Positions 17,987-27,095 are shown, counted from the stretch's first letter. The stretch: 64,000 bases of DNA from an uncultured Acetatifactor sp. (GCA_910578995.1 CAJTSY010000007.1:6036-70035); one strand, 5' to 3'. Notes: a model not told the origin generated them from the letters alone. Numbers and translations are program-made.

Positions 17987-19966
17987 TCAAGTCCCTTTAT
18001 TTTCTATTATCTTTGCCCTGCTTTCCGTTATGTCCTGGGCAACATATACCACGGTTTTCGGCATGTCGTCCTCCCCGCACTGGCCGAGGATGGCCGTGGC
18101 CAGTATCCAACGACAGTTTTCCGAACCGGTGTCAGGAGCCGCGGGCAGCTGGCGGTAGGTGAAGGTGACATTTCGGTTCCACTGGCGCAGGGTCTGATAC
18201 CAGTTTTCTATATTCATTACGCGCAGGTATTCCTCCCGGTCCTCGGGATGGATGAAGTTCTCCGCATAGATCCGCAGGGCCGCGGTGCAGTTTACCTCGC
18301 TGCCCAGGGGATCTCCCATGCTGTTTAACTGTGTCACGGCGCGAAAGGTATTGTGTGCCAGGTCCACGTAGTAGGCTGAGAAGAACAGGCTGTTCATGCA
18401 GCTGATAATGTAATTGCGTTCCTGCTGCTCCCGGAGCTTTTTTTCCTCCTGGCGTTTCTCGGCTGTGATGTCCTGGCCCAGGAGGCTGACTTTCACGCCG
18501 TCTTCCTTCCTGCTGTAGATAATGTGCTGTTCGATCCAGTGGACGGGCTCTCCTTTCAGGCGGTACTGGCAGATTTCCTCGGAATAGCTTTCCGTCTCGG
18601 CAGCTTTTTCTCTGAGATGGTCCAGGGACATGAGTGTATAATATTTTACCGCGTCATCCGGATGGACATGATTGTACAGGGCCTGCTGCATGTGGTATTC
18701 ATAAATGCCCACAAGGGGACTGGGCTGGTCATTCTCGTCATCGAGGCTGATCCGCTCGCACTGTCCGCTGTCCAGGTGCACCGTGTCCATTTTAGTGTAA
18801 CGGGATTTGAAGATATCCGCCATCTGCATATCCCACTGACTGTGGACCAGTTCCCGCCGCACGCGCTCATCCACATCCTGAAAAGCCACGATTCCATGAA
18901 AATTGCCGTTCTCCTTCCGCTCGCAGTAGGCGGTCACGGAAATGTAGCGGTATGTCTTGCCCGCCTGCCACTGGCAGAGAAGGTCATTCTTCCGCACTCC
19001 CGTGGAGTTGGCCTGCCTCAGGCCCTCCAGGGAAAACTTGTGTTCAAAGGCCCGCTGGTAGGCGGTGTGGAGCAGGGGGTGAATCTGTGAATGAACCAGA
19101 TCATCCCAGTTGGGAAGCGGGGAGGATGATCCGCTCTGGAAGCTGCCGTCCACCAGGACGGGCACCACCGTGCCGTGTCCAAGGTCCACGTCGTAGATGC
19201 GGAAGCACTGTTCCCCCACAGTGCGCAGGATATCCTGGTTGTGGGCAACGATCTCCTGGCGCTCCAGACCTTCGTGCATGGCATCGTGGATATCCAGGAC
19301 ACAAAAGATTACCATGCGGTTGTCTTCACTGTAGTCAAAACACTTTACCACTTCCATCAGCTTCCAACGGAAATCACCCATCCACCTGCGCCGGTAGATG
19401 CATGTAACCTTCCGCTTGTCAGACTGCAGGACTCTCTTCAGGCGCTCCGGCCGGATAAAGGAGATGAAGCGTTCCGCATCGTCCGGATGAATAGCGCCGC
19501 TTTCGGCGAAAAGCTCGAGCTGAAGAGAAAAATTTTCCGTATTTTTGCCGTCCAGCAGGGAATCAGGTTCTATTTTCAGAACCTCGTAGCAGTCCAAGTC
19601 AAGGTTCACACGCAGAATTTTGCGGTAAGTATAGCCGGCGTTTTCCAGGCGGGGCGTGACTGACACTACAAAGGCAGGCGTGTCGCCCTTCCAGAGGATT
19701 CTGGTGGCAACCATGTCTACCACGCCCCCGAAAGTAGGGTTGTAGCAGATGGACCTGCCTTCCTGGCGGTTGGTTATGGTGAGAAGGGGACAGTTCACAC
19801 AGGAACCCGTCCAGACCTCATGGCATGTCATCCCGATGCGGACCTGGGGAGAAACCATATGTACCCGTCTGTTGTAATACAGTATGTGATGATTATCCTC
19901 CCGAATGACATAGACGGCAGTTTCCGGCATGGCATTCAGGATCTGTTCGCAATCTTTACTTTCCAA
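17987..19966 (-). CDS. Multi-PAS sensor protein without output domain
   Basis: 659-residue soluble protein built from several PAS-like units. A Cys-containing N-terminal PAS is at about 5-110 ('SCVNCPLL'). PAS/PAC-like repeats with the 'IHPDDAERF', 'HVHPDDAVKYY' and 'FIHPEDREEYL' motifs lie at about 120-235, 370-510 and 525-650, with a further sensor-like stretch at 240-365. I see no histidine kinase, GGDEF, EAL or membrane segment. It starts at TTG (19966) behind GGAGG and is coupled to the REC-GGDEF gene, so it probably signals through that protein. The ligand is unknown; flavin, haem or a small molecule are possible. Confidence 0.77.
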   Translation of the reverse strand: MESKDCEQILNAMPETAVYVIREDNHHILYYNRRVHMVSPQVRIGMTCHEVWTGSCVNCPLLTITNRQEGRSICYNPTFGGVVDMVATRILWKGDTPAFVVSVTPRLENAGYTYRKILRVNLDLDCYEVLKIEPDSLLDGKNTENFSLQLELFAESGAIHPDDAERFISFIRPERLKRVLQSDKRKVTCIYRRRWMGDFRWKLMEVVKCFDYSEDNRMVIFCVLDIHDAMHEGLERQEIVAHNQDILRTVGEQCFRIYDVDLGHGTVVPVLVDGSFQSGSSSPLPNWDDLVHSQIHPLLHTAYQRAFEHKFSLEGLRQANSTGVRKNDLLCQWQAGKTYRYISVTAYCERKENGNFHGIVAFQDVDERVRRELVHSQWDMQMADIFKSRYTKMDTVHLDSGQCERISLDDENDQPSPLVGIYEYHMQQALYNHVHPDDAVKYYTLMSLDHLREKAAETESYSEEICQYRLKGEPVHWIEQHIIYSRKEDGVKVSLLGQDITAEKRQEEKKLREQQERNYIISCMNSLFFSAYYVDLAHNTFRAVTQLNSMGDPLGSEVNCTAALRIYAENFIHPEDREEYLRVMNIENWYQTLRQWNRNVTFTYRQLPAAPDTGSENCRWILATAILGQCGEDDMPKTVVYVAQDITESRAKIIENKGT

Positions 19967-20081
19967 ATCCTTTTCCTCCGAAATTCATATGGAAATAATT
20001 ATTATGAAAATAAAATCTATATGGATATAAATTTATGTGGACACAAATTGGAATTCTGTGCTGCCCCAATTTGGTTGTAGT

Positions 20082-20116
20082 AAAAAAACCGTCCTGAACT
20101 TGCAGAAAACGGTTTT
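20082..20116 (-). terminator. Terminator of tRNA-Pro
   Basis: On the minus strand: AAAACCGT arm (20116-20109), 16-base loop, ACGGTTTT arm (20092-20085), continuing into a run of seven T (20088-20082). Confidence 0.75.
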
Positions 20117-20212
20117 CACTCAGTCTGTATTCATAGATAATGGGAAAGCAAACCATGGAAACTGTTAGCCTTCGCGAAAAATCCTCCCACTGGTAAGCTG
20201 ACAGGAAAATAC

Positions 20213-20286
20213 TCGGCGCGACAGGATTCGAACCTGCGACCTCGGCGTCCCGAACGCCGCGCTCTACCAAGCTGAGCCACGCGCCG
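20213..20286 (-). tRNA. tRNA-Pro (anticodon CGG)
   Basis: 74-base cloverleaf on the minus strand: acceptor CGGCGCG/CGCGCCG apart from the usual junction, anticodon stem CGGCG/CGCCG with loop TTCGGGA (CGG), T loop TTCGAAT, discriminator A. CCA is not encoded. Confidence 0.95.
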
Positions 20287-20505
20287 CTGATCATACAAAG
20301 AAGGTATGATAACCGCTAGACATTATAGTATCATAAAAAAAGTCGGACTGTCAAGTATTAAAAGAAGATTTTCTGCCAATTTTCTGCCAATTGATTCTCT
20401 TGTAATTGAAAAAGGACAGGGGGTGTGATAGGATACAGGGAAAGGAATGTAGCAGGAACGGAACAGGAACGGAGCAGGAATGAAACAGGAAAAAGGAGAG
20501 ACAGA

Positions 20506-21708
20506 ATGAGTCTGGCAGAAGTGACATTGAAAAAAGGGGAGGGACGCACCCTGAAGGCAGGCGGCGCGTGGGTATATGACAACGAAATAGCGTCCATAGA
20601 GGGAGAATTTGAGGAGGGGGACATTGTGGCCGTCCATGATTTTGACGGTTATTGTATGGGACAGGGATATCTCAACACCAGGTCCAGGATCGCGGTGCGG
20701 CTTCTCTCCCGCAGGAAGGACGTGGTGATAGACGCGGCCTTTATGGAACAGCGCGTCCGGGATGCCTGGGCGTACCGCAGACAGGCTGTTGACACTTCCT
20801 GCTGCCGGGTGATTTTCGGGGAGGCGGATTTTCTGCCGGGTATCGTGGTGGACAAATTTTCCGACGTACTGGTGGTGGAGTCCCTGGCTCTGGGAATCGA
20901 CCGGTGGAAGGGCGTCATCGTGGAAGCCCTGAAGAAAATCCTGGCGGAGGACGGCATTTTTATCCGGGGGGTCTATGAGCGGAGCGACGCCAAAGTACGC
21001 CAACAGGAGGGCATGGAGCGGGTAAAGGGCTTCATAGGGGAGCCCTTCGACACGAAGGTGGAAATCCTGGAAAACGGCGTGCGCTATCTGGTGGATGTGG
21101 AGGAGGGGCAGAAGACGGGATTTTTCCTGGACCAGAAGAACAACCGGGCGGCCATCCGGCGGTTCTGCAGGGATGCCAGGGTACTGGACTGTTTTACCCA
21201 CACGGGATCCTTTGCGCTGAATGCGGGAATGGCCGGGGCGGCGGAGGTCCTGGGGGTGGACGCTTCCCAGACGGCGGTGGATCAGGCCAGGGAGAACGCG
21301 GCGCTGAATCATCTGGAGGACAGGGTGCGGTTCCAGTGCGCGGATGTATTTGAGCTGCTTCCGGAACTGGAGAGGGCAGGGGAAAAGTACGACGTGGTGA
21401 TCCTGGATCCCCCGGCATTCACAAAGTCACGTAATTCCGTCAAAAATGCGGTGAAGGGTTACAGGGAGATCAATCTGCGGGGGATGAAGTTGGTTCGGGA
21501 CGGAGGATACCTGGCTACCTGTTCCTGCTCGCACTTTATGGAGCCGGAGCTGTTTGCGAAGACCATCAGGGAGGCAGCGGCGGGGGCCAGAAAGCGGCTG
21601 CGCCAGGTGGAATTCAGGACCCAGGGGCCGGACCATCCCATTCTCTGGGCGGCGGACCAGACATATTACCTCAAATTCTACATTTTCCAGGTTTGTGAGG
21701 AGAGGTGA
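20506..21708 (+). CDS. Class I rRNA (cytosine-C5) methyltransferase, RlmI-like
   Basis: SAM-dependent enzyme expected to methylate a cytosine of 23S rRNA (RlmI targets C1962). The 400-residue protein has an N-terminal PUA RNA-binding domain (about 1-75, 'GAWVYDNEI'), a linker, and a Rossmann methyltransferase domain (about 210-390) with 'VLDCFTHTGSFALNA', 'DVVILDPPAFTKS' and 'YLATCSCSHFM'. Start chosen at ATG 20506 because AAGGAGAG stands before it and family members begin about there; an upstream ATG at 20425 adds a low-complexity segment. A tiny TTG-start ORF follows four bases after the stop. Confidence 0.87.
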   Translation: MSLAEVTLKKGEGRTLKAGGAWVYDNEIASIEGEFEEGDIVAVHDFDGYCMGQGYLNTRSRIAVRLLSRRKDVVIDAAFMEQRVRDAWAYRRQAVDTSCCRVIFGEADFLPGIVVDKFSDVLVVESLALGIDRWKGVIVEALKKILAEDGIFIRGVYERSDAKVRQQEGMERVKGFIGEPFDTKVEILENGVRYLVDVEEGQKTGFFLDQKNNRAAIRRFCRDARVLDCFTHTGSFALNAGMAGAAEVLGVDASQTAVDQARENAALNHLEDRVRFQCADVFELLPELERAGEKYDVVILDPPAFTKSRNSVKNAVKGYREINLRGMKLVRDGGYLATCSCSHFMEPELFAKTIREAAAGARKRLRQVEFRTQGPDHPILWAADQTYYLKFYIFQVCEER

Positions 21709-21712
21709 TATT

Positions 21713-21799
21713 TTGAGTATCATTTGGTTTGAGGAATATGAGAAAGCGGCTGAAAAGCTGATAGAGGAAATACGGCTTTGCGAGAAGCCCGGAATATAA
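21713..21799 (+). CDS. Possible 28-aa peptide after rlmI-like gene
   Basis: Starts at TTG four bases after the methyltransferase stop, with AGGAGAGGTGA upstream as ribosome site (spacing 5-8). The product is amphipathic and Glu/Lys-rich (SIIWFEEYEKAAEKLIEEI) and would form a helix. It may be a real translationally coupled microprotein or the remnant of a longer gene. No family is recognised. Confidence 0.35.
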   Translation: MSIIWFEEYEKAAEKLIEEIRLCEKPGI

Positions 21800-21868
21800 G
21801 AAGATTGGAACATAATCCGCAGTTCTGTGACAATTTTTACTTTGGACAATAAAAAGGGGGTATCTGGG

Positions 21869-22579
21869 ATGGCTTCATTCATTCAAAAGAAAGGAAAGAA
21901 ATTTGTAGTATTAATAGTCGTTGCTGCCATTGTAGTCATTGCTCTGGGAATATTTTATAAAGGCTATTCAAGTGCCAAAGAGAAATATGAAGCGACGATC
22001 AAGCAGTTGGAAGAGGAGGTCAATAGGCTTTCAGAACCGGTGGCCGTTTATGAGGAGGCCGCCCAGGAGATAGACATCGCCGTGATAAATGCGGAAATTC
22101 GTGATATCGGCGAGCTTGCCACAATAGAATATCTATACACGGATGCCGGAAAATTTGAGGATCCCGCAGAGCTGTTCGGAAAAGAAATCCCGTTTTCTTT
22201 TACCACGAAGTCCTTTATCGCAAAATGGGACGGCTCCATCAAGGCAGGGGTGGACATCAGCAGGGTCACGGCGGAAGTAAATGAGACGGAAAAGGAGATA
22301 GTGGTACATATTCCCAAAGCAGAAATCCTCTCTCATGTGGTAGATGACGAGAGCATTGAAACCCTTGACGAGAAAGACGGCCTGTTCAATAAGCTAAAGA
22401 TTGAAGATATCAGAGCATTTGATGCCAATAGTAAGGACGCTATGGAGAGGCGGGCGATTGAAAACGGACTTTTAGAAAAGGCTCTGGAAAACGCAAAGGC
22501 AATTATCTACAAATTGATAGATAACGATATAGTGAAAGAATTGGGATATAATATTACGTTTGAGGTGATTGAGGAATAA
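21869..22579 (+). CDS. DUF4230 domain membrane protein
   Basis: 236-residue protein with one N-terminal membrane helix (about 8-28), a short coiled coil (about 34-52), and an outer domain that fits DUF4230. Supporting motifs are 'ELATIEYLYTD', a Lys/Phe-rich 'SFIAKWDGSIKAGVDISRV' and 'VVHIPKAEIL'. It lies in Clostridia as a lone membrane-anchored protein; its role is unknown. The ATG at 21869 has AAAGGGGGT eight bases before it and is preferred to one at 21827. The DNA is more AT-rich and less biased in codon use than its neighbours. Confidence 0.75.
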   Translation: MASFIQKKGKKFVVLIVVAAIVVIALGIFYKGYSSAKEKYEATIKQLEEEVNRLSEPVAVYEEAAQEIDIAVINAEIRDIGELATIEYLYTDAGKFEDPAELFGKEIPFSFTTKSFIAKWDGSIKAGVDISRVTAEVNETEKEIVVHIPKAEILSHVVDDESIETLDEKDGLFNKLKIEDIRAFDANSKDAMERRAIENGLLEKALENAKAIIYKLIDNDIVKELGYNITFEVIEE

Positions 22580-22696
22580 ACAAAAGAGGCTGCAAAATAA
22601 CAGAAACTTTAACCTATGTTGAGTAGAGCAGCAGGGCTATCGTGGTGGGGGAATAGATATTTCTTAATGAAATAAAAAGGAATGACTCGATTTTCC

Positions 22697-22726
22697 TTGA
22701 CAAACCCTTATGGCCTGTTCTATAAT
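22697..22726 (+). promoter_or_regulatory. Promoter of the proS T-box leader
   Basis: TTGACA (22697-22702), 18-base spacer, TATAAT (22721-22726). The T-box leader begins just after. Confidence 0.8.
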
Positions 22727-22734
22727 CCCTACAT

Positions 22735-23027
22735 AGAAAAGTGGCTGTGAAGAGGATTAGTACAGATTCGGATGCATTTCAGAGAGAGAACGGGGGAGCT
22801 GCCGATATGGAAGGCAGGGGCGGCTGCGGCTGAAAGGTTCTTATGCGGAAGATCTGGAACCTGCCTTGGAGCTATCATGCGAGGGAACCGTCCGGGGCTG
22901 CAGACGCAGGCGGCGACGAAAGTGTGGCGCAGGCCTGCGTTACGGGCACAGGAGACGGACGCATGGCGTCAATTTGGGTGGTACCGCCGGATTTCCGGTC
23001 CCTTTGGGGATGGAAATCCGGCTTTTT
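22735..23027 (+). promoter_or_regulatory. T-box leader (proline) controlling proS
   Basis: Transcription-terminating T-box riboswitch that senses uncharged tRNA-Pro. Visible parts: the 5' stem I start AAGAGGATTAGTAC (about 22749-22762), a probable specifier codon CCT (22860-22862) in the context GGAA-CCT-GCC-TTGGAG, and the T-box core GGGTGGTACCGCC (22976-22988). The core overlaps the terminator stem 22986-22996 / 23012-23022, which is followed by five T (23023-23027). CCT codes for proline and the downstream gene is proS, so specifier and target agree. The antiterminator would use the T-box core to break the terminator. Open frames across this stretch are incidental. Confidence 0.92.
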
Positions 23028-23085
23028 CGTATTACGAAAAGGCTGGATGGGAATGCTGCGGAACTTTTAATAGGGAGGAAAGAAA

Positions 23086-24519
23086 ATGGCAGACAAGAAA
23101 ATGGTAGAAGAAATCACTTCCATGGAGGTGGATTTCGCGCAATGGTACACGGACGTAGTAAAGAAGGCAGAACTGATTGATTATACTTCCGTAAAGGGAT
23201 GCATGGTAATCAAGCCTGCGGGTTATGCGATCTGGGAATTGATCCAGAAGCAGCTGGACGCCCGTTTCAAGGAGACAGGGGTGGAGAACGTATACCTGCC
23301 CATGTTCATCCCTGAGTCCCTGCTCCAGAAGGAGAAGGACCATGTGGAAGGATTCGCGCCGGAGGTGGCATGGGTGACCCACGGCGGTCTTGCGCCCCTG
23401 CAGGAAAGGCTCTGTGTGAGGCCTACATCAGAAACACTTTTCTGTGATTTTTATAAAAATGACATACATTCCTACAGGGACCTGCCCAGGGTGTACAACC
23501 AGTGGTGCTCGGTGGTGCGTTGGGAGAAGGAGACCAGGCCCTTCCTGCGCTCCCGGGAATTCCTCTGGCAGGAGGGCCACACCGCCCACGCCACGGAGGA
23601 GGAGGCCCAGGAGAGGACCATTCAGATGCTGAACGTGTATGCGGACTTCTGCGAGGAAGTACTCGCCATACCGGTGATAAAAGGACGCAAGACCGACAAG
23701 GAGAAATTTGCCGGAGCCATAGCCACTTACACCATCGAGGCGCTGATGCACGACGGCAAGGCTCTGCAGTCCGGCACCAGTCACAATTTCGGGGACGGCT
23801 TCGCCAAAGCCTTCGGCATCCAGTTCGCCGATAAGGACAACACCCTGAAATACGTGCACCAGACCTCCTGGGGAATGACCACCCGGCTCATCGGGGCCAT
23901 CATTATGGTGCATGGCGACAATGAGGGCCTGGTGCTTCCGCCCAGGGTTGCGCCTGTCCAGATCTGTATCGTGCCCATCCAGCAGAAGAAGGAGGGGGTA
24001 TTGGAGAAAGCTTACGAGCTCCGTGACAGGCTGAAAGGCGGTTTCCGGGTGAAGGTGGACGACACGGACAAGAGTCCGGGATGGAAGTTTGCGGAGGCGG
24101 AGATGCGCGGGTATCCCATCCGCGTGGAGATCGGACCCAAGGATCTGGCGGCGGGAAAATGCGTGCTCTGCCGCAGGGACACCAGGGAAAAGATAGAAGT
24201 AAACCTGGAGGAGCTGGAGGCAAAGGCAGGCGAACTGCTGGAAACCATCCAGAGGGAAATGCTGGAGCGGGCCAGAGCTCACAGGGACGCCCATACCTAC
24301 ACGGCCGCCGGCATGGAAGAGTTTGAGAAGATATTTAACGAAAAAGCGGGGTTCGTGAAAGCCATGTGGTGCGGGGACGAGAACTGTGAGGTACAGATCA
24401 AGGAGCGCTTAAGCGTCACCAGCCGCTGCATGCCCTTTGCCCAGGAGCATATTTCGGATACCTGCGTGTGCTGCGGAAAGCCTGCGAAGAAAATGGTGTA
24501 CTGGGGACGGGCATATTAA
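23086..24519 (+). CDS. proS: Prolyl-tRNA synthetase (short, archaeal/eukaryote-like type)
   Basis: Charges tRNA-Pro with proline. 477 residues, the length of the short form that lacks the inserted editing domain of the usual ~570-residue bacterial enzyme. Class II motifs are present: 'VYLPMFIPESLL', 'LCVRPTSETLF', 'RDLPRVYNQWCSVVRWE' with 'RPFLRSREFLWQEGHTAH', and a C-terminal zinc-like Cys region (CVCCGK near the end). The anticodon-binding domain starts at about 285 ('VAPVQICIVPI'). GGGAGG stands before the ATG and the T-box leader precedes it. A DEDDh exonuclease gene follows after 23 bases. Confidence 0.95.
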   Translation: MADKKMVEEITSMEVDFAQWYTDVVKKAELIDYTSVKGCMVIKPAGYAIWELIQKQLDARFKETGVENVYLPMFIPESLLQKEKDHVEGFAPEVAWVTHGGLAPLQERLCVRPTSETLFCDFYKNDIHSYRDLPRVYNQWCSVVRWEKETRPFLRSREFLWQEGHTAHATEEEAQERTIQMLNVYADFCEEVLAIPVIKGRKTDKEKFAGAIATYTIEALMHDGKALQSGTSHNFGDGFAKAFGIQFADKDNTLKYVHQTSWGMTTRLIGAIIMVHGDNEGLVLPPRVAPVQICIVPIQQKKEGVLEKAYELRDRLKGGFRVKVDDTDKSPGWKFAEAEMRGYPIRVEIGPKDLAAGKCVLCRRDTREKIEVNLEELEAKAGELLETIQREMLERARAHRDAHTYTAAGMEEFEKIFNEKAGFVKAMWCGDENCEVQIKERLSVTSRCMPFAQEHISDTCVCCGKPAKKMVYWGRAY

Positions 24520-24542
24520 GACGACGGAAAGGATTTGCGGAG

Positions 24543-25526
24543 TTGGATTATATTGTATTTGACCTGGAATGGAATCAGGGGGGCGCCGGTGAGGAGGAAG
24601 GGCCTGCCGGCCTGCCTTTTGAGATCATTGAGATAGGCGCCGTAAAATTGAATGACCAGGGTACCAGAACCGGTGAGTTCAGCCAGCTGGTAAAGCCGGC
24701 AGTTTACCGCCAGATGAACCAGGTTACCGGCAGGCTGCTGCACCTGCAGATGCAGGAACTGGAGAATGGGATTCCCTTTGTCCAGGCGGCGGGACAGTTT
24801 CTGGAATGGTGTGGGGAGGAGCGCAGATTCTGCACCTGGGGAAGTGCGGACCTGACGGAGCTGCAGCGCAACATGAAATACTATGGCATGGAGCCTCTTG
24901 CCGGGGGGCCCATTGTCTATCTGGACGTGCAGAAACTTTTCAGCATTGCCTTTGAGGACGGAAAATCCAGAAAGGCCCTGGAACATGCCGTGGATTTCCT
25001 TCAGATGGACAAGGATATTCCCTTTCACAGGGCTTTCAGCGATGCGCATTATACCGCAAAGGTTCTGGCATGTGTTATGAGGGAGAAGCCTCAGACCCTG
25101 GAAAAAGTGTCCTTTGATGTATTCCACCCTCCGATAGACAGGAAGTCGGAGATAAAAATACGCTTTGACACTTATGAAAAATATATTTCCAGGGAATTTT
25201 CCGGCAAGACGCAGGCTTTTGCGGACAGGGAGGTGGCCGCAAGCAAATGTTATCTCTGCTGCCGCAATCTCCGTAAAAAGATCAGATGGTTTTCACACAA
25301 CGGGAAAAATTATTATTGTCTGGCCTACTGTGAGAAACACGGATACCTGAAAGGGAAGATCAGAGTCCGCAAATCCGCGGAGGACAAGGTATACATTGTC
25401 AAAACTACCAAACTGATTTCCCCGGAAGAGGCAGCCATGCTGAAAAAGCGCAGTGAGCATGCGCGGAAGGAGTTCCGGTTTGGCGGAGGGAAGGATGAGA
25501 GGCATAAGGAAGCGCCGGGAAATTAG
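24543..25526 (+). CDS. DEDDh 3'-5' exonuclease with C-terminal Cys cluster
   Basis: Predicted RNA or DNA 3'-5' exonuclease of 327 residues. The DEDDh acids are visible: 'VFDLEWNQG' (D, E), 'FCTWGSADLTEL' (D), and 'HRAFSDAHYTAKV' (H and D). A tail (about 220-300) has 'KCYLCCRNL' and 'YYCLAYCEKHG', spaced like a small zinc-binding unit, which may give nucleic-acid or ribosome binding. I place the start at TTG 24543, behind AAAGGA, since the exonuclease fold begins there; upstream ATG choices overlap proS. The last four bases overlap the convergent carboxypeptidase gene. Confidence 0.75.
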   Translation: MDYIVFDLEWNQGGAGEEEGPAGLPFEIIEIGAVKLNDQGTRTGEFSQLVKPAVYRQMNQVTGRLLHLQMQELENGIPFVQAAGQFLEWCGEERRFCTWGSADLTELQRNMKYYGMEPLAGGPIVYLDVQKLFSIAFEDGKSRKALEHAVDFLQMDKDIPFHRAFSDAHYTAKVLACVMREKPQTLEKVSFDVFHPPIDRKSEIKIRFDTYEKYISREFSGKTQAFADREVAASKCYLCCRNLRKKIRWFSHNGKNYYCLAYCEKHGYLKGKIRVRKSAEDKVYIVKTTKLISPEEAAMLKKRSEHARKEFRFGGGKDERHKEAPGN

Positions 25527-27004
25527 AACTCAAGATCCCGGTACCCGCCGGATTTCCTGTTCTTTCCGCGCCTCCTGTTTCTCCGCCGTCTCCGCTCCTT
25601 TTTACTGTCCCTGTTTTTCCGGCCCCCAAACTGGTAATTCTTCAGGATGGAGCGGATCAGCAGCCAGATCAGTATGATTCCGGCCAGGATGCCGGCTCCT
25701 GTCAGCAGAAATGTTATGTTTACAAAGATCACAGGCCTGCCGTCAACCCCCTGAACCGGGGTGGGGATGTCTTCCGGGGTGGTGTCGAAGAGGCTGTCCC
25801 CTTCCGGCTGCGCGGAAAAATGAACCCTTGCGGAGCCGATTGGAATCCCCTGATAGGTATAGGATATGACCGCAGCCTGGTTTTCGTCCCCTGTGTCATA
25901 GGAAATGGAGGATTCAACATCCTCGAAGGAAGCCGTCCTGGGGAGAAGGACAAAATCGTCCCTGTCCAGGGACAGGAAGGGACGGGAGCTGCCGAACAGG
26001 TCGTTTCCGCTGTAGAACAGGCCCGTGTCGTCGATATTATACCTGGTTTCGGACTTGGATACGTTCCTTTTCTCAAAATTGGAGAATCCGTACTCAAACA
26101 GGGAGATGGTGTCCTGATACTGGTAGGGAGATTCGTCGTGCATTACCACGCAGATAAGCTTCATGCCGTCCTTTTCCGCACAGGATACCAGACAGCTTCT
26201 GGCGATATCCGTGTAACCGGTCTTGCAGCCCACCAGATATTCATAGGCGTATTCCCCGCCGGGGATGATCTTCATATTATTGTTTTCCAGTTTGCCCAGG
26301 GGGAGCTTTTCCGTGGGGGGAAAGTCAATTCTCCGGGACAGGGTGATCTTGCAGAGCATCTCGTTGGCGAAGAAAGCCCTGCCGATCATGGCCAGGTCGT
26401 ATGCGGTGGTGTAATGATTCTCATCCGGCAGGCCGTTGGGGTTGACGAAATGGGAATTCAGGGCGCCCAGTTCCGCGGCTCTTTCGTTCATGATGCCGGC
26501 AAATACCTGCCAGTCCGTGGTCTGTGTGATATGTTCCGCCACGGCATAGCAGACTTCGTTGGCGGAGCGGATCAGAATGGCGTTCAGGCTCTGCTCCATG
26601 GTCAGTTCCTCCCCGGGGTTCATGGCGATATGGCTGCTGTCATAAGGCGTGTCAAAGACGGCGTCATGGGAAAAGGTGACAATCTCGTCCATTTCGCACC
26701 GCTCCGAGGCGATCAGCGCCGTGAGGATTTTGGTGGTGCTGGCCGGGTACTGGCGCTGGTGGATATTTTTGGAGTAGAGGATGGCGCCGGTCTCGATTTC
26801 CATCAGGATGGCGGACTCGGCCCCGACCACCGGGCCGTTGGGCCAGCCGGGAATTTCGTTGGACTGGATCTCCATGGCCCGGTGGGTTTCAAGCAGCAGC
26901 TCGGCCTGGGAGGAGGCGCCTGCCGGTGCACAGGGCAGCAGAAGGCCGCAGCAGAGGGCGGCAGCGAGTCTGTATATCAATCCTTTTTTCGTCTTTTTCA
27001 TCAT
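25523..27004 (-). CDS. D-alanyl-D-alanine carboxypeptidase (class A PBP, DacF-like)
   Basis: Trims the terminal D-Ala from peptidoglycan stem peptides. 493 residues: signal peptide (about 1-30), peptidase S11 domain with the three active motifs STTK (about residue 89, catalytic Ser), SAN and KTG ('GCKTGYTD'). A PBP5-C-like beta domain (about 300-410), a membrane helix (about 427-450) and a long Arg/Lys-rich cytoplasmic tail follow. The membrane anchor is a full helix rather than the usual amphipathic one. Divergent from trmB, with its own promoter. Confidence 0.9.
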   Translation of the reverse strand: MMKKTKKGLIYRLAAALCCGLLLPCAPAGASSQAELLLETHRAMEIQSNEIPGWPNGPVVGAESAILMEIETGAILYSKNIHQRQYPASTTKILTALIASERCEMDEIVTFSHDAVFDTPYDSSHIAMNPGEELTMEQSLNAILIRSANEVCYAVAEHITQTTDWQVFAGIMNERAAELGALNSHFVNPNGLPDENHYTTAYDLAMIGRAFFANEMLCKITLSRRIDFPPTEKLPLGKLENNNMKIIPGGEYAYEYLVGCKTGYTDIARSCLVSCAEKDGMKLICVVMHDESPYQYQDTISLFEYGFSNFEKRNVSKSETRYNIDDTGLFYSGNDLFGSSRPFLSLDRDDFVLLPRTASFEDVESSISYDTGDENQAAVISYTYQGIPIGSARVHFSAQPEGDSLFDTTPEDIPTPVQGVDGRPVIFVNITFLLTGAGILAGIILIWLLIRSILKNYQFGGRKNRDSKKERRRRRNRRRGKNRKSGGYRDLEF

Positions 27005-27048
27005 AGGATAACCTCACACTGATAGATTATGGGAATGATCCCGCTCCT

Positions 27049-27077
27049 ATTATACACCATTTGGGAAAAAAACCATA
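27049..27077 (-). promoter_or_regulatory. Candidate promoter of the D,D-carboxypeptidase gene
   Basis: Minus-strand TATAAT (27054-27049) with a weak -35 TATGGT (27077-27072) at 17 bases. The -10 is clear; the -35 is poor. Confidence 0.35.
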
Positions 27078-27095
27078 GCAGCTTTTATTCTTGGA

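Noticed and set aside
22772..23107. Plus-strand frame of 111 codons before proS
   Set aside because: It covers the T-box leader and its terminator, has no family resemblance and no ribosome site.
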